Shown: one piece after another, positions 7,091 through 14,753 of the stretch
Layout of the letters: every line of letters starts with the position of its first letter
Position numbering within the stretch: position 1 is the stretch's first letter
Assembly: GCA_944323735.1 (NCBI GenBank)
Contig: CALUTO010000018.1
Span: forward strand, 1-36,768
Direction of reading: 5' to 3'
Length of the DNA: 36,768 nt
From: Candidatus Gastranaerophilales bacterium
GTDB taxonomy: Bacteria; Cyanobacteriota; Vampirovibrionia; Gastranaerophilales; Gastranaerophilaceae
Notes under the pieces: model-generated
What the model saw: only the letters and a program-made list of their open reading frames with translations
Database searches by the model: none
Told to the model about the DNA's origin: nothing
Position numbers and translations under genes: made by a program

Positions 7091-7744
7091 CTAAATCACT
7101 TCTTTCAATCTGTTATATATTTCGTCGATTGTTCCTACTGCATTTATTTTTTTCAGTATGCCTCTTTCTTCATAAAAATTTATCAGGGGAGCTGTCTGTG
7201 AAAAATATGTTTCGAAACGTTTTTTAGCTATTTCTTCTGTGTCATCTTTTCTCTGTACAAGCTCTGTCTGGCAGTAATCACATATTCCTTCTTTTATGAT
7301 AGGCATTGTCTTTATATTAAAAATAGCACCGCAGGCAGGACAGGAACGTCTGTATACTATTCTTTCCATAAGATTGTCTATCGGAATATCAAAATAGATA
7401 ACTTTTGTTTCTGCATCAACACCTTTGTCAATTTTTTCAAGCATTTCATCAAGAATTTCAGCCTGCTCAAGACTTCTAGGAAAACCGTCAAGAATAAAAC
7501 CTTTTTCGCAATCAGGCTGTCTGAGTCTGTCTTCTATAATTGCAGCCACAACTTCAACGGGAACAAGCTGTCCGTTTTCTACAAATCCTTTTGCGATTTT
7601 TCCGGCTTCTGTTCCGTCTGCCATAGCAGCACGCAGCAGTGAACCTGTATCAACATGGACGAGACCTGTTTCCTGCGCAAGTTTTGTAGTTTGTGTACCT
7701 TTTCCGCTTGCAGGAGGTCCCATAAAAATTAATTCTTTTTTCAT
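7091..7744 (-). CDS. adk: Adenylate kinase with zinc-type LID
   Basis: A 217-residue enzyme converting AMP and ATP to two ADP in the cytoplasm. The P-loop GPPASGKGT is at residues 9-17, DTGSLLRAA near 32-40 and GFILDGFPRS at 82-91. The LID carries four Cys (C135, C138, C155, C158) in CPAC and CDYC, the zinc-binding form found in many Gram-positive and some other bacteria. An open frame extends 21 codons upstream to 7807, but the Met at 7744 gives the conserved N-terminus and has AAGAAG eight bases upstream, so I chose it. Promoter elements lie inside the upstream extension, which argues against the longer form. First gene of adk-map. Confidence 0.97.
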   Translation of the reverse strand: MKKELIFMGPPASGKGTQTTKLAQETGLVHVDTGSLLRAAMADGTEAGKIAKGFVENGQLVPVEVVAAIIEDRLRQPDCEKGFILDGFPRSLEQAEILDEMLEKIDKGVDAETKVIYFDIPIDNLMERIVYRRSCPACGAIFNIKTMPIIKEGICDYCQTELVQRKDDTEEIAKKRFETYFSQTAPLINFYEERGILKKINAVGTIDEIYNRLKEVI

Positions 7745-7778
7745 ATAAACTCTTCTTTCCTTGTTATTAGATGAAATA

Positions 7779-7807
7779 ATTCTATCACACGCAAATTTGT
7801 TATTCAA
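7779..7807 (-). promoter_or_regulatory. Promoter of adk-map
   Basis: On the minus strand TTGAAT (7807-7802), 17-base spacer, TAGAAT (7784-7779), with TGA just upstream making an extended -10. Leader of about 28 bases to the adk start at 7744. Confidence 0.65.
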
Positions 7808-7824
7808 CAGAATTGTGTTATAAT
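7797..7824 (+). promoter_or_regulatory. Promoter of the ROK kinase gene
   Basis: TTGTTA (7797-7802), 16-base spacer, TATAAT (7819-7824) preceded by TGT, an extended -10. Leader of about 20 bases. Its -35 shares one base with the -35 of the adk promoter. Confidence 0.68.
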
Positions 7825-7850
7825 TTTTTTAAACTGTCAGGAGTCAGGTT

Positions 7851-8849
7851 ATGCCCGATTATGCTATAGGAATTGATTTAGGCGGCACAAAAATACTAGC
7901 AGGCCTTGTTAACAGAACAAACGGTGAAGTTCTGTTCTCTGTTAAGCACAAAACAAGAAGTGAAAACGGATGTGACTACGTTATCGGAAAAATAAAACAA
8001 TCTATAACGGAAGTCATTGAAGAATCGAGGCTTGACACGTCACAGATATCCTGTATCGGCATAGGTGCGCCGGGGCAGGTCAACAGGACTAAAGGTATAT
8101 TGCTTTCCGCCCCTAATCTTGACTGTAATAATGTTAATTTAAAAGCAATTCTGGAGCGGGAATTTTATATTCCTGCATTCATCGGAAATGACGTTGAAAT
8201 AGCCGCAATCGGAGAATACAAATTCGGTGCGGGCCGGGATTGCAGCAATATGGTGTGCGTTTTTGTAGGCACCGGTATAGGCTCCGGTATTATCAGAGAC
8301 GGCAGGGTGTATTACGGAAACAGCGGTACTGCAGGAGAAATAGGACATATTATTGTGGATGCCGGCGGACGTCCCTGCGGCTGCGGAGGAAACGGATGTC
8401 TTGAGGCGTATGCTTCAAGGAGTGCTATTGAAAAAAGAATTACAGGTGCTTTAAAAAAGGGCAGAACTTCAATAATTACGGAATTTATGAAAGGCTCCAG
8501 ACAAATAAGCTCTAAAATGATTAGAAAAGCACTGGAGCACAATGATGAGCTGGTTATGCAGGTTCTTTTAGAAGCGTCTGATTATCTTTCAAACGGACTT
8601 GCTACCATAATAAATTTTTATAATCCTGAAGCTATCATCATGGGTGGCGGATTGATTGATGCAATTGACGAGTTTTATCAGCGTTCAATAAAGAAAGCAA
8701 AACTAAAAGCTCTTCCCACGCCGGCGCAGACCACAATCTTTAAAAAAGCAGAACTCGGAGATTTTTCAGGGGTTATAGGTGCGTGTTTTCTAGAGGAGCA
8801 GAACAAATTTCTGAAGCCGAAGCTTTCATTTATGAAAGAGCTGCGTTAG
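7851..8849 (+). CDS. ROK family sugar kinase (glucokinase-like)
   Basis: A 332-residue cytoplasmic kinase that probably phosphorylates glucose or a related hexose. The ATP-binding phosphate-1 motif IGIDLGGTK is at residues 6-14, the catalytic base D114 sits in GNDVEIAA, and the phosphate-2 segment VGTGIGSGII is at 139-148. The ROK zinc signature runs GEIGH (H166) then CGCGGNGC (C176, C178, C183). Length fits bacterial ROK glucokinases. The start is supported by AGGAGT nine bases upstream. It is transcribed away from adk-map. Substrate is inferred from family resemblance; N-acetylmannosamine or fructose kinases of the same family are alternatives. Confidence 0.93.
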   Translation: MPDYAIGIDLGGTKILAGLVNRTNGEVLFSVKHKTRSENGCDYVIGKIKQSITEVIEESRLDTSQISCIGIGAPGQVNRTKGILLSAPNLDCNNVNLKAILEREFYIPAFIGNDVEIAAIGEYKFGAGRDCSNMVCVFVGTGIGSGIIRDGRVYYGNSGTAGEIGHIIVDAGGRPCGCGGNGCLEAYASRSAIEKRITGALKKGRTSIITEFMKGSRQISSKMIRKALEHNDELVMQVLLEASDYLSNGLATIINFYNPEAIIMGGGLIDAIDEFYQRSIKKAKLKALPTPAQTTIFKKAELGDFSGVIGACFLEEQNKFLKPKLSFMKELR

Positions 8850-8901
8850 CACGGGCTGTCTTTTTGTGACTTTCTGCGACCGTAAAACAGTTGCATTTCT
8901 G

Positions 8902-8930
8902 TTGTCATATTCAAAAAAAAATTATAAAAT
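8902..8930 (+). promoter_or_regulatory. Candidate promoter of the 8955-tcdA unit
   Basis: TTGTCA (8902-8907), 17-base spacer, TAAAAT (8925-8930), leader of about 18 bases. Confidence 0.5.
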
Positions 8931-8954
8931 ATTATATATGCGGGAGGATAAAAG

Positions 8955-9281
8955 GTGAATAACAAACGCTGGAATGACAAATACAAAGAAACAAATCTTG
9001 CGCTTGAGATGCTGAAAAAGCTAAGTTCTAAAAATCAGACAAAGCTTTCTAATGATATAATCGATGTCGCAGCGGCAATAAAAACAGTGCACAGAGAAAA
9101 CGATACAGCACCTTTGAGTCTGGGTATAGAACGTGTTCTCGGTCTGTATCAGGCAAACAGAGGACGCCGCTGGTATGACAGAATTCCGCACCTTTCTACA
9201 GCAATGAAAACCATATCGACTTTGCCGGAAAACGATTATACAAACATAATGGAAGGCGTTTATATGTCGCTGAAAGGTTAA
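8955..9281 (+). CDS. Unrecognised 108-residue helical protein
   Basis: I do not recognise this protein. It is predicted all-helical from its residue pattern, without signal peptide or membrane segment. Features are a basic N-terminus (NNKRWNDKYKETN), a helix LALEMLKKLS, and a central RENDTAPLSLGIERVLGLYQANRGRRWY split by turns. The start is GTG with GGGAGG seven bases upstream, a strong ribosome site. The tcdA start follows only nine bases after the stop, so the two probably share a transcript. A link to tRNA modification is possible from that position but not shown. Confidence 0.72.
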   Translation: MNNKRWNDKYKETNLALEMLKKLSSKNQTKLSNDIIDVAAAIKTVHRENDTAPLSLGIERVLGLYQANRGRRWYDRIPHLSTAMKTISTLPENDYTNIMEGVYMSLKG

Positions 9282-9290
9282 ATATTTGAT

Positions 9291-10043
9291 ATGGACGGCA
9301 TATATTCCAGAAATGAAATAATATGGGGTAAAGAATTTCAGGCTCTTCTCGGTGAAAAGCATGTTGCTGTATTCGGACTTGGCGGGGTCGGCGGGTTCGC
9401 TCTGGAGGCTCTTGCAAGAGCCGGGGTAGGAAAATTTACAATCGTGGATTTTGACAGAGTTTCAAAATCCAATATAAACCGGCAGATTATTGCACTGCAA
9501 TCTACAATCGGCAAAAGTAAAACAGAGCTGTTTAAAGAAAGACTCGCAGAAATAAATCCTAAAATAAAAATTACAGCTTTTGAAAATTTTTATGACAACA
9601 GACTGGATAGAGATATTTTTTCACAAAAACCTGATTTTGTTGTAGATGCAATTGATACACTGCGTTCAAAGATTGAACTTCTTGTCTATTGTAAAAAGCA
9701 CAATATACGGGTTGTTACATCAATGGGCGCAGGAAATCGTAAAAACCCGACGCTGCTTTATATTTGTGATATTAAAGATATTGAAAATAAAAAAGATGTG
9801 TTTGTTAAAAATGTTTTATACAGGCTGAAGCAAAATGGAATAGATACAGGCATAAAAGCTGTTGTCAGCAGAGAAAAACCGCACTCGCTTGAGAAAATTC
9901 AAAACACTGAAAGAATAGAAACTCCGGACGGAGAAGTATATGAATTCAATAAAATCTCTCCGGGCTCTACTCCTTTTGTGCCTGCTGTCGCAGGTTATTA
10001 TATGGCATACACTGTAATTGAAGAATTTTTAAATAATTTGTAA
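9291..10043 (+). CDS. tcdA: tRNA threonylcarbamoyladenosine dehydratase (ThiF/E1-like)
   Basis: A 250-residue E1-like ATP-dependent enzyme. The nucleotide-binding loop AVFGLGGVGGFALEALARAG is at residues 26-45, DFDRVSKSNINRQI at about 53-66 carries the conserved Asp and Arg, and VVDAIDTLRSK at about 116-126 follows. The length and the C-terminal SPGSTPFVPAVAGYYMA match TcdA/CsdL rather than MoeB or ThiF. The zinc Cys pairs of MoeB are absent. TcdA cyclises t6A at position 37 of ANN-decoding tRNAs to ct6A, usually with a CsdA/CsdE sulfur relay that is not visible here. Second in a two-gene unit after the 8955 gene. Confidence 0.9.
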   Translation: MDGIYSRNEIIWGKEFQALLGEKHVAVFGLGGVGGFALEALARAGVGKFTIVDFDRVSKSNINRQIIALQSTIGKSKTELFKERLAEINPKIKITAFENFYDNRLDRDIFSQKPDFVVDAIDTLRSKIELLVYCKKHNIRVVTSMGAGNRKNPTLLYICDIKDIENKKDVFVKNVLYRLKQNGIDTGIKAVVSREKPHSLEKIQNTERIETPDGEVYEFNKISPGSTPFVPAVAGYYMAYTVIEEFLNNL

Positions 10044-10064
10044 TACTGTATTACAAAATTTTTC

Positions 10065-10106
10065 TTGCAAAATAGCGGAAAAATCGCCATAATAAAAATT
10101 ATTATG
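10065..10106 (+). promoter_or_regulatory. Candidate ilvE promoter with overlapping dyad
   Basis: TTGCAA (10065-10070), 17-base spacer, CATAAT (10088-10093). A perfect dyad CATAATAA/TTATTATG (10088-10095 and 10099-10106) begins exactly at the -10, so a bound regulator there would block transcription. Confidence 0.45.
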
Positions 10107-10110
10107 CAGG

Positions 10111-10137
10111 TTGATTTTTTCCGATTTGAAAAATCAA
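10111..10137 (+). repeat. Dyad in ilvE leader
   Basis: TTGATTTTT (10111-10119) and AAAAATCAA (10129-10137) are exact reverse complements around a nine-base loop. No T run follows, so it is a leader hairpin or operator and not a terminator. Confidence 0.45.
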
Positions 10138-10173
10138 ATGCACTGCATATACGGCAATAGCAAAGGAGTATTT

Positions 10174-11091
10174 ATGACAGAATATGTATTTTTAGACGGC
10201 AAATATGTTGATGCACAAACAGCCTCTATTCCGGTCAGAACACATGCATTTTTGTACGGAACATCTGTATTCGAGGGTATTCGTGCATACTACAACAAAG
10301 AAGAAGATCAATTGTATGCATTCAGAATGAAAGAGCACTTTGAGCGGCTGATAAACAGCGGAAAAATTATGCATATGGCATCAAAATATTCTGTCGATGA
10401 ATGGTGCGGGCTAGTTAAAGAACTTTTAAAGAAAAATAATTACAAAACTGATGCATATATAAGACCTCAGATTTTTAAAAGTGCCTGCAAAATCGGCCCC
10501 GGCTTGATTGACAATCCTGATTCCGTTTTGATATTTTCATTCGCAATGGGTGAATATATTGATCTGTCAAAAGGCTTGAATATTTGTGTTTCAAACTGGA
10601 GAAGAGTAGATGAAAATGCTATTCCGCCCAGAGCAAAAGTCAGCGGTTCTTATGCAAACACAGCACTTATTATAACCGATGCAAGACTTGCCGGATTTGA
10701 TGACGCTATTGTTCTCTCGCAGCAGGGATTTGTCACAGAAGGTTCTGCTATGAATTTCTTCCTTGTTGAAGGAAATACACTTGTTACAACGGAGACGACC
10801 GACAATATTCTTGTCGGAATTACAAGAAACACGGTTATTGAACTTGCCCGTGATGTAATGGGTATGGAAATAGAAGAAAGAGAAATCTCAAGGACTGAAT
10901 TATATATTGCTGATGAAGCGTTTTACTGCGGTACCGGCGCACAGATAAGTCCGATTACCAGAATAGACAACAGACCAATCGGCACGGGCTCAGTCGGCGA
11001 ACACACAAAAGACCTGCAAAAACTATACTTTGATGTTGTTAAAGGTAAAGTGGAAAAATATAAAAAATGGTGCACACCTGTTTATGATTAA
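10174..11091 (+). CDS. ilvE: Branched-chain amino acid aminotransferase
   Basis: A 305-residue class IV PLP enzyme that interconverts Leu, Ile and Val with their 2-oxo acids using glutamate. Family marks are FEGIRAYY (residues 33-40), RPQIF (97-101), the PLP lysine K155 in PPRAKVSGSYAN and E189 in VTEGSAMNFF. An in-frame TTG at 10111 gives a longer open frame, but the Met at 10174 has AAAGGAG five bases upstream and matches the family N-terminus (EYVFLDGKYV). The gene overlaps the following mlaE by eight bases. Class IV D-amino-acid transaminase is less likely given length and the SGSYANTALI segment. Confidence 0.95.
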   Translation: MTEYVFLDGKYVDAQTASIPVRTHAFLYGTSVFEGIRAYYNKEEDQLYAFRMKEHFERLINSGKIMHMASKYSVDEWCGLVKELLKKNNYKTDAYIRPQIFKSACKIGPGLIDNPDSVLIFSFAMGEYIDLSKGLNICVSNWRRVDENAIPPRAKVSGSYANTALIITDARLAGFDDAIVLSQQGFVTEGSAMNFFLVEGNTLVTTETTDNILVGITRNTVIELARDVMGMEIEEREISRTELYIADEAFYCGTGAQISPITRIDNRPIGTGSVGEHTKDLQKLYFDVVKGKVEKYKKWCTPVYD

Positions 11092-11815
11092 TTTTCTCGG
11101 AAAATGTGTACAGAATTTTATACGAACAATGAAATATATATTGAGCGGAAACGCAAACTTCCGCTCAATTATTTCACAGGCTGCAATGATTAGTTATGAT
11201 TCTTTGTCTATTTCATTAATCATTGTATTTATTGCCTCTGCGGTAATAACTCTTCAGGTTTCAAAGCAGTTTTTGATGAGCGGTGCGGAGAGTTATGTCG
11301 GAGGATTTATTGCAGTAGCACTTATCCGGGAAATTGCTCCCGGGTTTGCTGCTCTGGCTATAGGTGCACGTGCAGGCACTGCTATCTGTGCGCAGGTCGC
11401 TAATATGCAGGTTACGGAACAAATAGATGCCATTAAAACACTTGGAGTCGACCCTGTCGGGTATTACTTTGCCCCCAGACTTATTGCATCCGCTGTGACC
11501 GTACCTATGGTTGTTGTTATTGCTGAATTTCTCGGAATTGTCGGAGGTATTGTCGTTGCATTTTTTGCGATAGGACTTCATCCCAACAGATTTGTACACG
11601 CAATCGGTATTTTAATTGCAGCAAAAGACATTTATATCAGCCTTTTTAAAGCTTTTATTTTTGGTATTTTAATCACACTTGTGTGTGCAACACAGGGATA
11701 TTTAACAAAAGGCGGCGCAAAGGACGTTGGTATATCAACAACACAGTCTGCAATCAAATGTACTTTTTATCTTCTTGCCGCTGATTTTTTGATTAACCTT
11801 TTATTTTATCTGTAA
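11084..11815 (+). CDS. mlaE: MlaE-type lipid ABC transporter permease
   Basis: A 243-residue inner-membrane permease of the MlaE/TGD1 family, which moves phospholipids between inner and outer membranes with an MlaF ATPase and an MlaD binding protein. Family segments are GGFIAVALIREIAPGFAAL, IGARAGTAICAQVANMQVTEQIDA and ALKTLGVDP-like IKTLGVDPVGYYFAPR. There are about five membrane helices. The open frame extends back to 11030, but that part is a shadow of ilvE; the Met at 11084 matches the family start. It overlaps the ilvE stop by eight bases, suggesting coupling. No mlaF or mlaD gene is adjacent, so the partners lie elsewhere. A complex terminator follows. Confidence 0.92.
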   Translation: MINFLGKCVQNFIRTMKYILSGNANFRSIISQAAMISYDSLSISLIIVFIASAVITLQVSKQFLMSGAESYVGGFIAVALIREIAPGFAALAIGARAGTAICAQVANMQVTEQIDAIKTLGVDPVGYYFAPRLIASAVTVPMVVVIAEFLGIVGGIVVAFFAIGLHPNRFVHAIGILIAAKDIYISLFKAFIFGILITLVCATQGYLTKGGAKDVGISTTQSAIKCTFYLLAADFLINLLFYL

Positions 11816-11842
11816 TCCGTATAAATCCTGACTCTGGAGTGC

Positions 11843-11901
11843 CGGCAATTTGCGGGTTCTGGATTTTAGAAAACCGCATATTTGTTTATTGCCGTTTTTT
11901 T
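11843..11901 (+). terminator. Terminator after mlaE
   Basis: Outer arms CGGCAAT (11843-11849) and ATTGCCG (11888-11894) enclose an inner GCGG/CCGC stem (11852-11855 and 11874-11877), followed by seven T (11895-11901). Confidence 0.72.
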
Positions 11902-11921
11902 GTTATACATCACTCTGATAA

Positions 11922-13280
11922 CTAACTACATAATTTTTTCTTCCAGAAATGGAAAACAGGAATACCGGCAAGTGTAATCAAAAGTCCGGGGATAGTATAA
12001 AGCGGCTTGAAAACTGTCAGGCAGATTATCACATATCCTGCACAAACAATAAAGGCAACCGGAAAAAAATTGTTTATTTTAAATTTAAACCTGCTCATAT
12101 CCGATTTTTTTCTGTAAATAAACAGACCTGCAGTTGTTATCAGATAAAAAATCAAAGATGCGTATATTACAAAATCCAGAAGCTGTGTATAATTTCCCCA
12201 GAGAATCAAAAGACATATCCACACGCACTGGGCAATCAGAGAATTAACCGGAACTTTTGTTTTTCTGTTAATTACGGCAAGCGGTCTGAAAAAAGCCCTG
12301 TCTTTTGCCATTTTATAATAGACTCTTGAGCCTGCCAGTATCATTCCGTTTGCACAGCCGAAGGCAGAAATCATGATTATTAAAGCCATTATATCCTTGC
12401 CTGCAGTGCCGAAAATACTCGACATAAGCTGTGCTCCGACTATGTCTTCGGGCGCATTTTGTATTAAATCAAGCGGAAGAACACCGAGATAAATTGTATT
12501 TATGAGCAAATACAAAAGAATAACAAGTCCGCTGCCGTATGCGAGTGCCCTCGGGATATTCAAGGAGGGGTTTTTTATTTCTCCGGCTATAAATGTAATA
12601 TTGTTCCAGGTTATAGACGCAAAAACAGCACCGACAACGGCTGTTGCAATTACATTAATATCTGAAAAAGCGAAATGAGCAGGTATCAGGGCATTCAAAT
12701 TCAGAGTATGTATGTTAAAGCCAAAAAAGAGTCCTGCGAGTATGACACCAATGATTGAAAGAACCTTCGTAACAGTAAAAAGATTCTGGGTAATAACGCC
12801 GTGTTTTATGCCTTTTGAATTTATGTAAGTCAGAAAAATTACCGTGGCTAAAGCACAAATCTGCTGGGTTGAGAGTTTTAGGACTCCGTATTGAAAAAGA
12901 TAATTGTTCGTGCTGATAAAGGGAATAAGTATTCCGAGAAATTTTGCAAAAGCCACACAGACAGCGGCTATCGTGCCTGTCTGTATAACAAGGAAAGTCG
13001 TCCAGCCGTATAAAAACGCAATTTTTTCAGAATAAATTTTCTTTAAATATATATACTGCCCGCCTTCTTCGGTTATGTTTGCAGCAAGCTCCGCAAATGA
13101 TAAAGCTCCACACATCGTAATAAATCCGGCAAGAATCCAGACCAGTATCATCAGAAAACCTGACTGAACCTGTCGTGAAATATCTGCGGATACAATAAAT
13201 ATCCCGCATCCTATCATTGAACCCGAAACGACAGAAATTGCGTCCCAGAGTGATAAAGTCCTTTTTAAATCCTGACTCAT
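11922..13280 (-). CDS. APC superfamily amino acid permease
   Basis: A 452-residue membrane protein with about 12 helices and the LeuT-type fold. The N-terminal helix 1 carries SGSMIGCGIFIVSADI, the unwound substrate site of APC carriers, and the conserved EEGGQYIYLKKIY follows at about residues 70-83. A further FAGEIKNP-like FIAGEIKNPSLNIPRA segment at about 228-243 is typical of the LAT/serine-threonine exchanger group (SteT, YkbA). It probably exchanges or imports neutral amino acids. No SD sequence is seen before the ATG. The TIGR02757 gene ends only 48 bases upstream, so it may be third in the tadA transcript. Specificity is not readable from sequence. Confidence 0.92.
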   Translation of the reverse strand: MSQDLKRTLSLWDAISVVSGSMIGCGIFIVSADISRQVQSGFLMILVWILAGFITMCGALSFAELAANITEEGGQYIYLKKIYSEKIAFLYGWTTFLVIQTGTIAAVCVAFAKFLGILIPFISTNNYLFQYGVLKLSTQQICALATVIFLTYINSKGIKHGVITQNLFTVTKVLSIIGVILAGLFFGFNIHTLNLNALIPAHFAFSDINVIATAVVGAVFASITWNNITFIAGEIKNPSLNIPRALAYGSGLVILLYLLINTIYLGVLPLDLIQNAPEDIVGAQLMSSIFGTAGKDIMALIIMISAFGCANGMILAGSRVYYKMAKDRAFFRPLAVINRKTKVPVNSLIAQCVWICLLILWGNYTQLLDFVIYASLIFYLITTAGLFIYRKKSDMSRFKFKINNFFPVAFIVCAGYVIICLTVFKPLYTIPGLLITLAGIPVFHFWKKKLCS

Positions 13281-13328
13281 AAAATTTATATTAACATAAA
13301 AATTCTATATTTGCCGTTGAGGATTTAT

Positions 13329-14081
13329 TCAGTTATTTACCCCGTAGCCGAACATTGCAAAATCGTATTTTACAGGGTCATCAGGACAAAATTCCTTTAG
13401 CTTTCCGGTAAGTTCCACCGCAGCCTGATAATCATTCTGTTTTCTGTTTAATATTCCAAGAGCTCTTGAAACTTTTGCAACATGCACATCCAGAGGAATA
13501 ATCAGTTCTGATTTGTCTATAAAATGCCAGAGCCCCAAATCTACACCTCCGTCTCTAACCATCCACCTTAAAAACATGTTCAGTCTCTTGCATGCGCTGT
13601 TTTTCGCTGGATCGGGCAGCAGGTGATAAAAACCTTTTGAAACAGGCAGAGTCACTCTTGCGTAGAAATAATCGACTGCATTCTGCAGCATTCCTTTTAT
13701 GGTATGCGTCTGTTGATAACCGTGTTTAAAAAGTGTTTCGAGTGTCTGACCTGACGAATAAAGCTCTTTTAAAATCAAAACAATCTGTGCTATATCCACG
13801 CCCGCAGAAAAACGATAATCAAAATCATCGAGAATATGATTGTCAGTGCTGTAAGAAAGCACAAAATCGAGCGGTTTTTCATTCATTTTTTCAAAAAGTA
13901 TATTCAGTTTTTTTATAAAAACTTCACGTTTTCCGTATGCAAACATTGACGCAATAAATGCTGCTATTTCAATGTCTTTTTTGTTTTTAAACCGGTGGAT
14001 GAACTGTATAGGGTCATCTTTTATAAAATCTTCGTTTTCATATTGTGATACAAGTTTGTCCAGATACAATTTTGTGTTCAT
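13329..14081 (-). CDS. TIGR02757 (DUF2400) family protein
   Basis: A 250-residue soluble helical protein of the TIGR02757 family, conserved but without assigned activity. Marks are FIASMFAYGKREVFIKKL near residues 42-59, RLNMFLRWMVRDGGVDLGLW at about 165-184 and PLDVHVAKVSRALGIL at about 195-210, followed by CPDDPVKYDFAMFGYGV at the C-terminus. The RWMVR...D...W and DVH motifs resemble helix-hairpin DNA glycosylase folds, but the catalytic residues of that group are not evident. The start overlaps the tadA stop (ATGA), with AGAGG upstream inside tadA, so it is translationally coupled. Confidence 0.9.
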   Translation of the reverse strand: MNTKLYLDKLVSQYENEDFIKDDPIQFIHRFKNKKDIEIAAFIASMFAYGKREVFIKKLNILFEKMNEKPLDFVLSYSTDNHILDDFDYRFSAGVDIAQIVLILKELYSSGQTLETLFKHGYQQTHTIKGMLQNAVDYFYARVTLPVSKGFYHLLPDPAKNSACKRLNMFLRWMVRDGGVDLGLWHFIDKSELIIPLDVHVAKVSRALGILNRKQNDYQAAVELTGKLKEFCPDDPVKYDFAMFGYGVNN

Positions 14082-14503
14082 CTCAGCCTCTTAAAATATT
14101 CTTTTAATATATTATCGCATTTTTCCTCAAGAATACCGCCTCTTATTTCAGTTTTTAAATGAGAGCTGAATTCTTTGAACACGGAAAATGCACCGTAATT
14201 TGAGTCATAAGCACCAAAATAAACAGACTTTATGCGTGCCTGTAAAATTGCCCACGCACACATCGGACAGGGTTCAAGCGTAACATACAGACTGCAGTCC
14301 TCCAGTCTCCAGGAGCCTGACTTTTTTGCGCCTTCTCTTATAACAAGGATTTCTGCATGTGCTGTCGGGTCGTTCAATTTTTCTTTTTTGTTGTGTGCCT
14401 GTGCCAGAATTTTTCCGTTTTTAACGAGCACCGCACCGACCGGAATGTCTTTTCCTGATTTTTGTGCGATTTCCAGTGCTTTTTCCATAAAATCTGTATT
14501 CAT
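14078..14503 (-). CDS. tadA: tRNA adenosine-34 deaminase
   Basis: A 141-residue zinc deaminase that converts A34 of tRNA-Arg(ACG) to inosine. The zinc and catalytic residues are H49 and E51 (TAHAEI) and C79 and C82 (PCPMC). IPVGAVLV (residues 20-27) and AIYFGA-like SVYFGAYD are also typical. Length is slightly shorter than E. coli TadA. There is no clear SD sequence; a dyad and -10-like TAATAT lie immediately upstream. First gene of the unit tadA - TIGR02757 - permease. Free cytosine or guanine deaminases share the fold, but the length and sequence favour TadA. Confidence 0.95.
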   Translation of the reverse strand: MNTDFMEKALEIAQKSGKDIPVGAVLVKNGKILAQAHNKKEKLNDPTAHAEILVIREGAKKSGSWRLEDCSLYVTLEPCPMCAWAILQARIKSVYFGAYDSNYGAFSVFKEFSSHLKTEIRGGILEEKCDNILKEYFKRLR

Positions 14504-14512
14504 ATATTACAG

Positions 14513-14555
14513 AATATTACAAAATGCAAAAAAAATCACAGGTTTTTGTAATATT
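14513..14555 (-). repeat. 12-base dyad in tadA upstream region
   Basis: AATATTACAAAA (14513-14524) and TTTTGTAATATT (14544-14555) are exact reverse complements. Extra half-site-like ATTAC and GTAAT copies flank both arms. It starts ten bases from the tadA start codon, overlapping the likely -10. Confidence 0.6.
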
Positions 14556-14674
14556 TCGTAATAAAGCACTTGAAATTTTATATACTAGATGATATATTAA
14601 ATATATCAGATAGGATATAAAAATTTACCTTGCCTTAAGTCTCCAGTGTACATTGCAGATAGACCTGTTCTATG

Positions 14675-14720
14675 CTGTCAATTTTTATGCAAAAAATTTG
14701 ACAGACAATGCTGATTATAA
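14675..14720 (+). promoter_or_regulatory. Sigma-gene promoter with dyad over the -35 region
   Basis: CTGTCAATTTTT (14675-14686) pairs with AAAAAATTTGACAG (14691-14704), apart from small bulges. Ten bases further is an extended -10, TGA then TTATAA (14715-14720). The dyad covers the -35 position and could be an operator controlling the sigma gene. Confidence 0.5.
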
Positions 14721-14753
14721 AAGTTAGGATTAAAAATAAATTAGGAGTAAGTT

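Noticed and set aside
7745-7807. 21-codon N-terminal extension of adk
   Set aside because: It contains both promoters' core elements, and the Met at 7744 begins the standard adenylate kinase N-terminus.
10111-10173. TTG-initiated extension of ilvE
   Set aside because: It lies in a leader dyad, lacks a ribosome site, and the Met at 10174 has AAAGGAG and the family N-terminus.
11030-11083. Longer start for mlaE
   Set aside because: The extra residues are the ilvE frame read out of phase, and the Met at 11084 matches the family N-terminus.
14698-14720. TTGACA and TATAAA before the sigma gene as a classical promoter
   Set aside because: The spacer is about 12 bases. The TTGACA is better explained as part of a dyad arm, and the -10 as an extended type.
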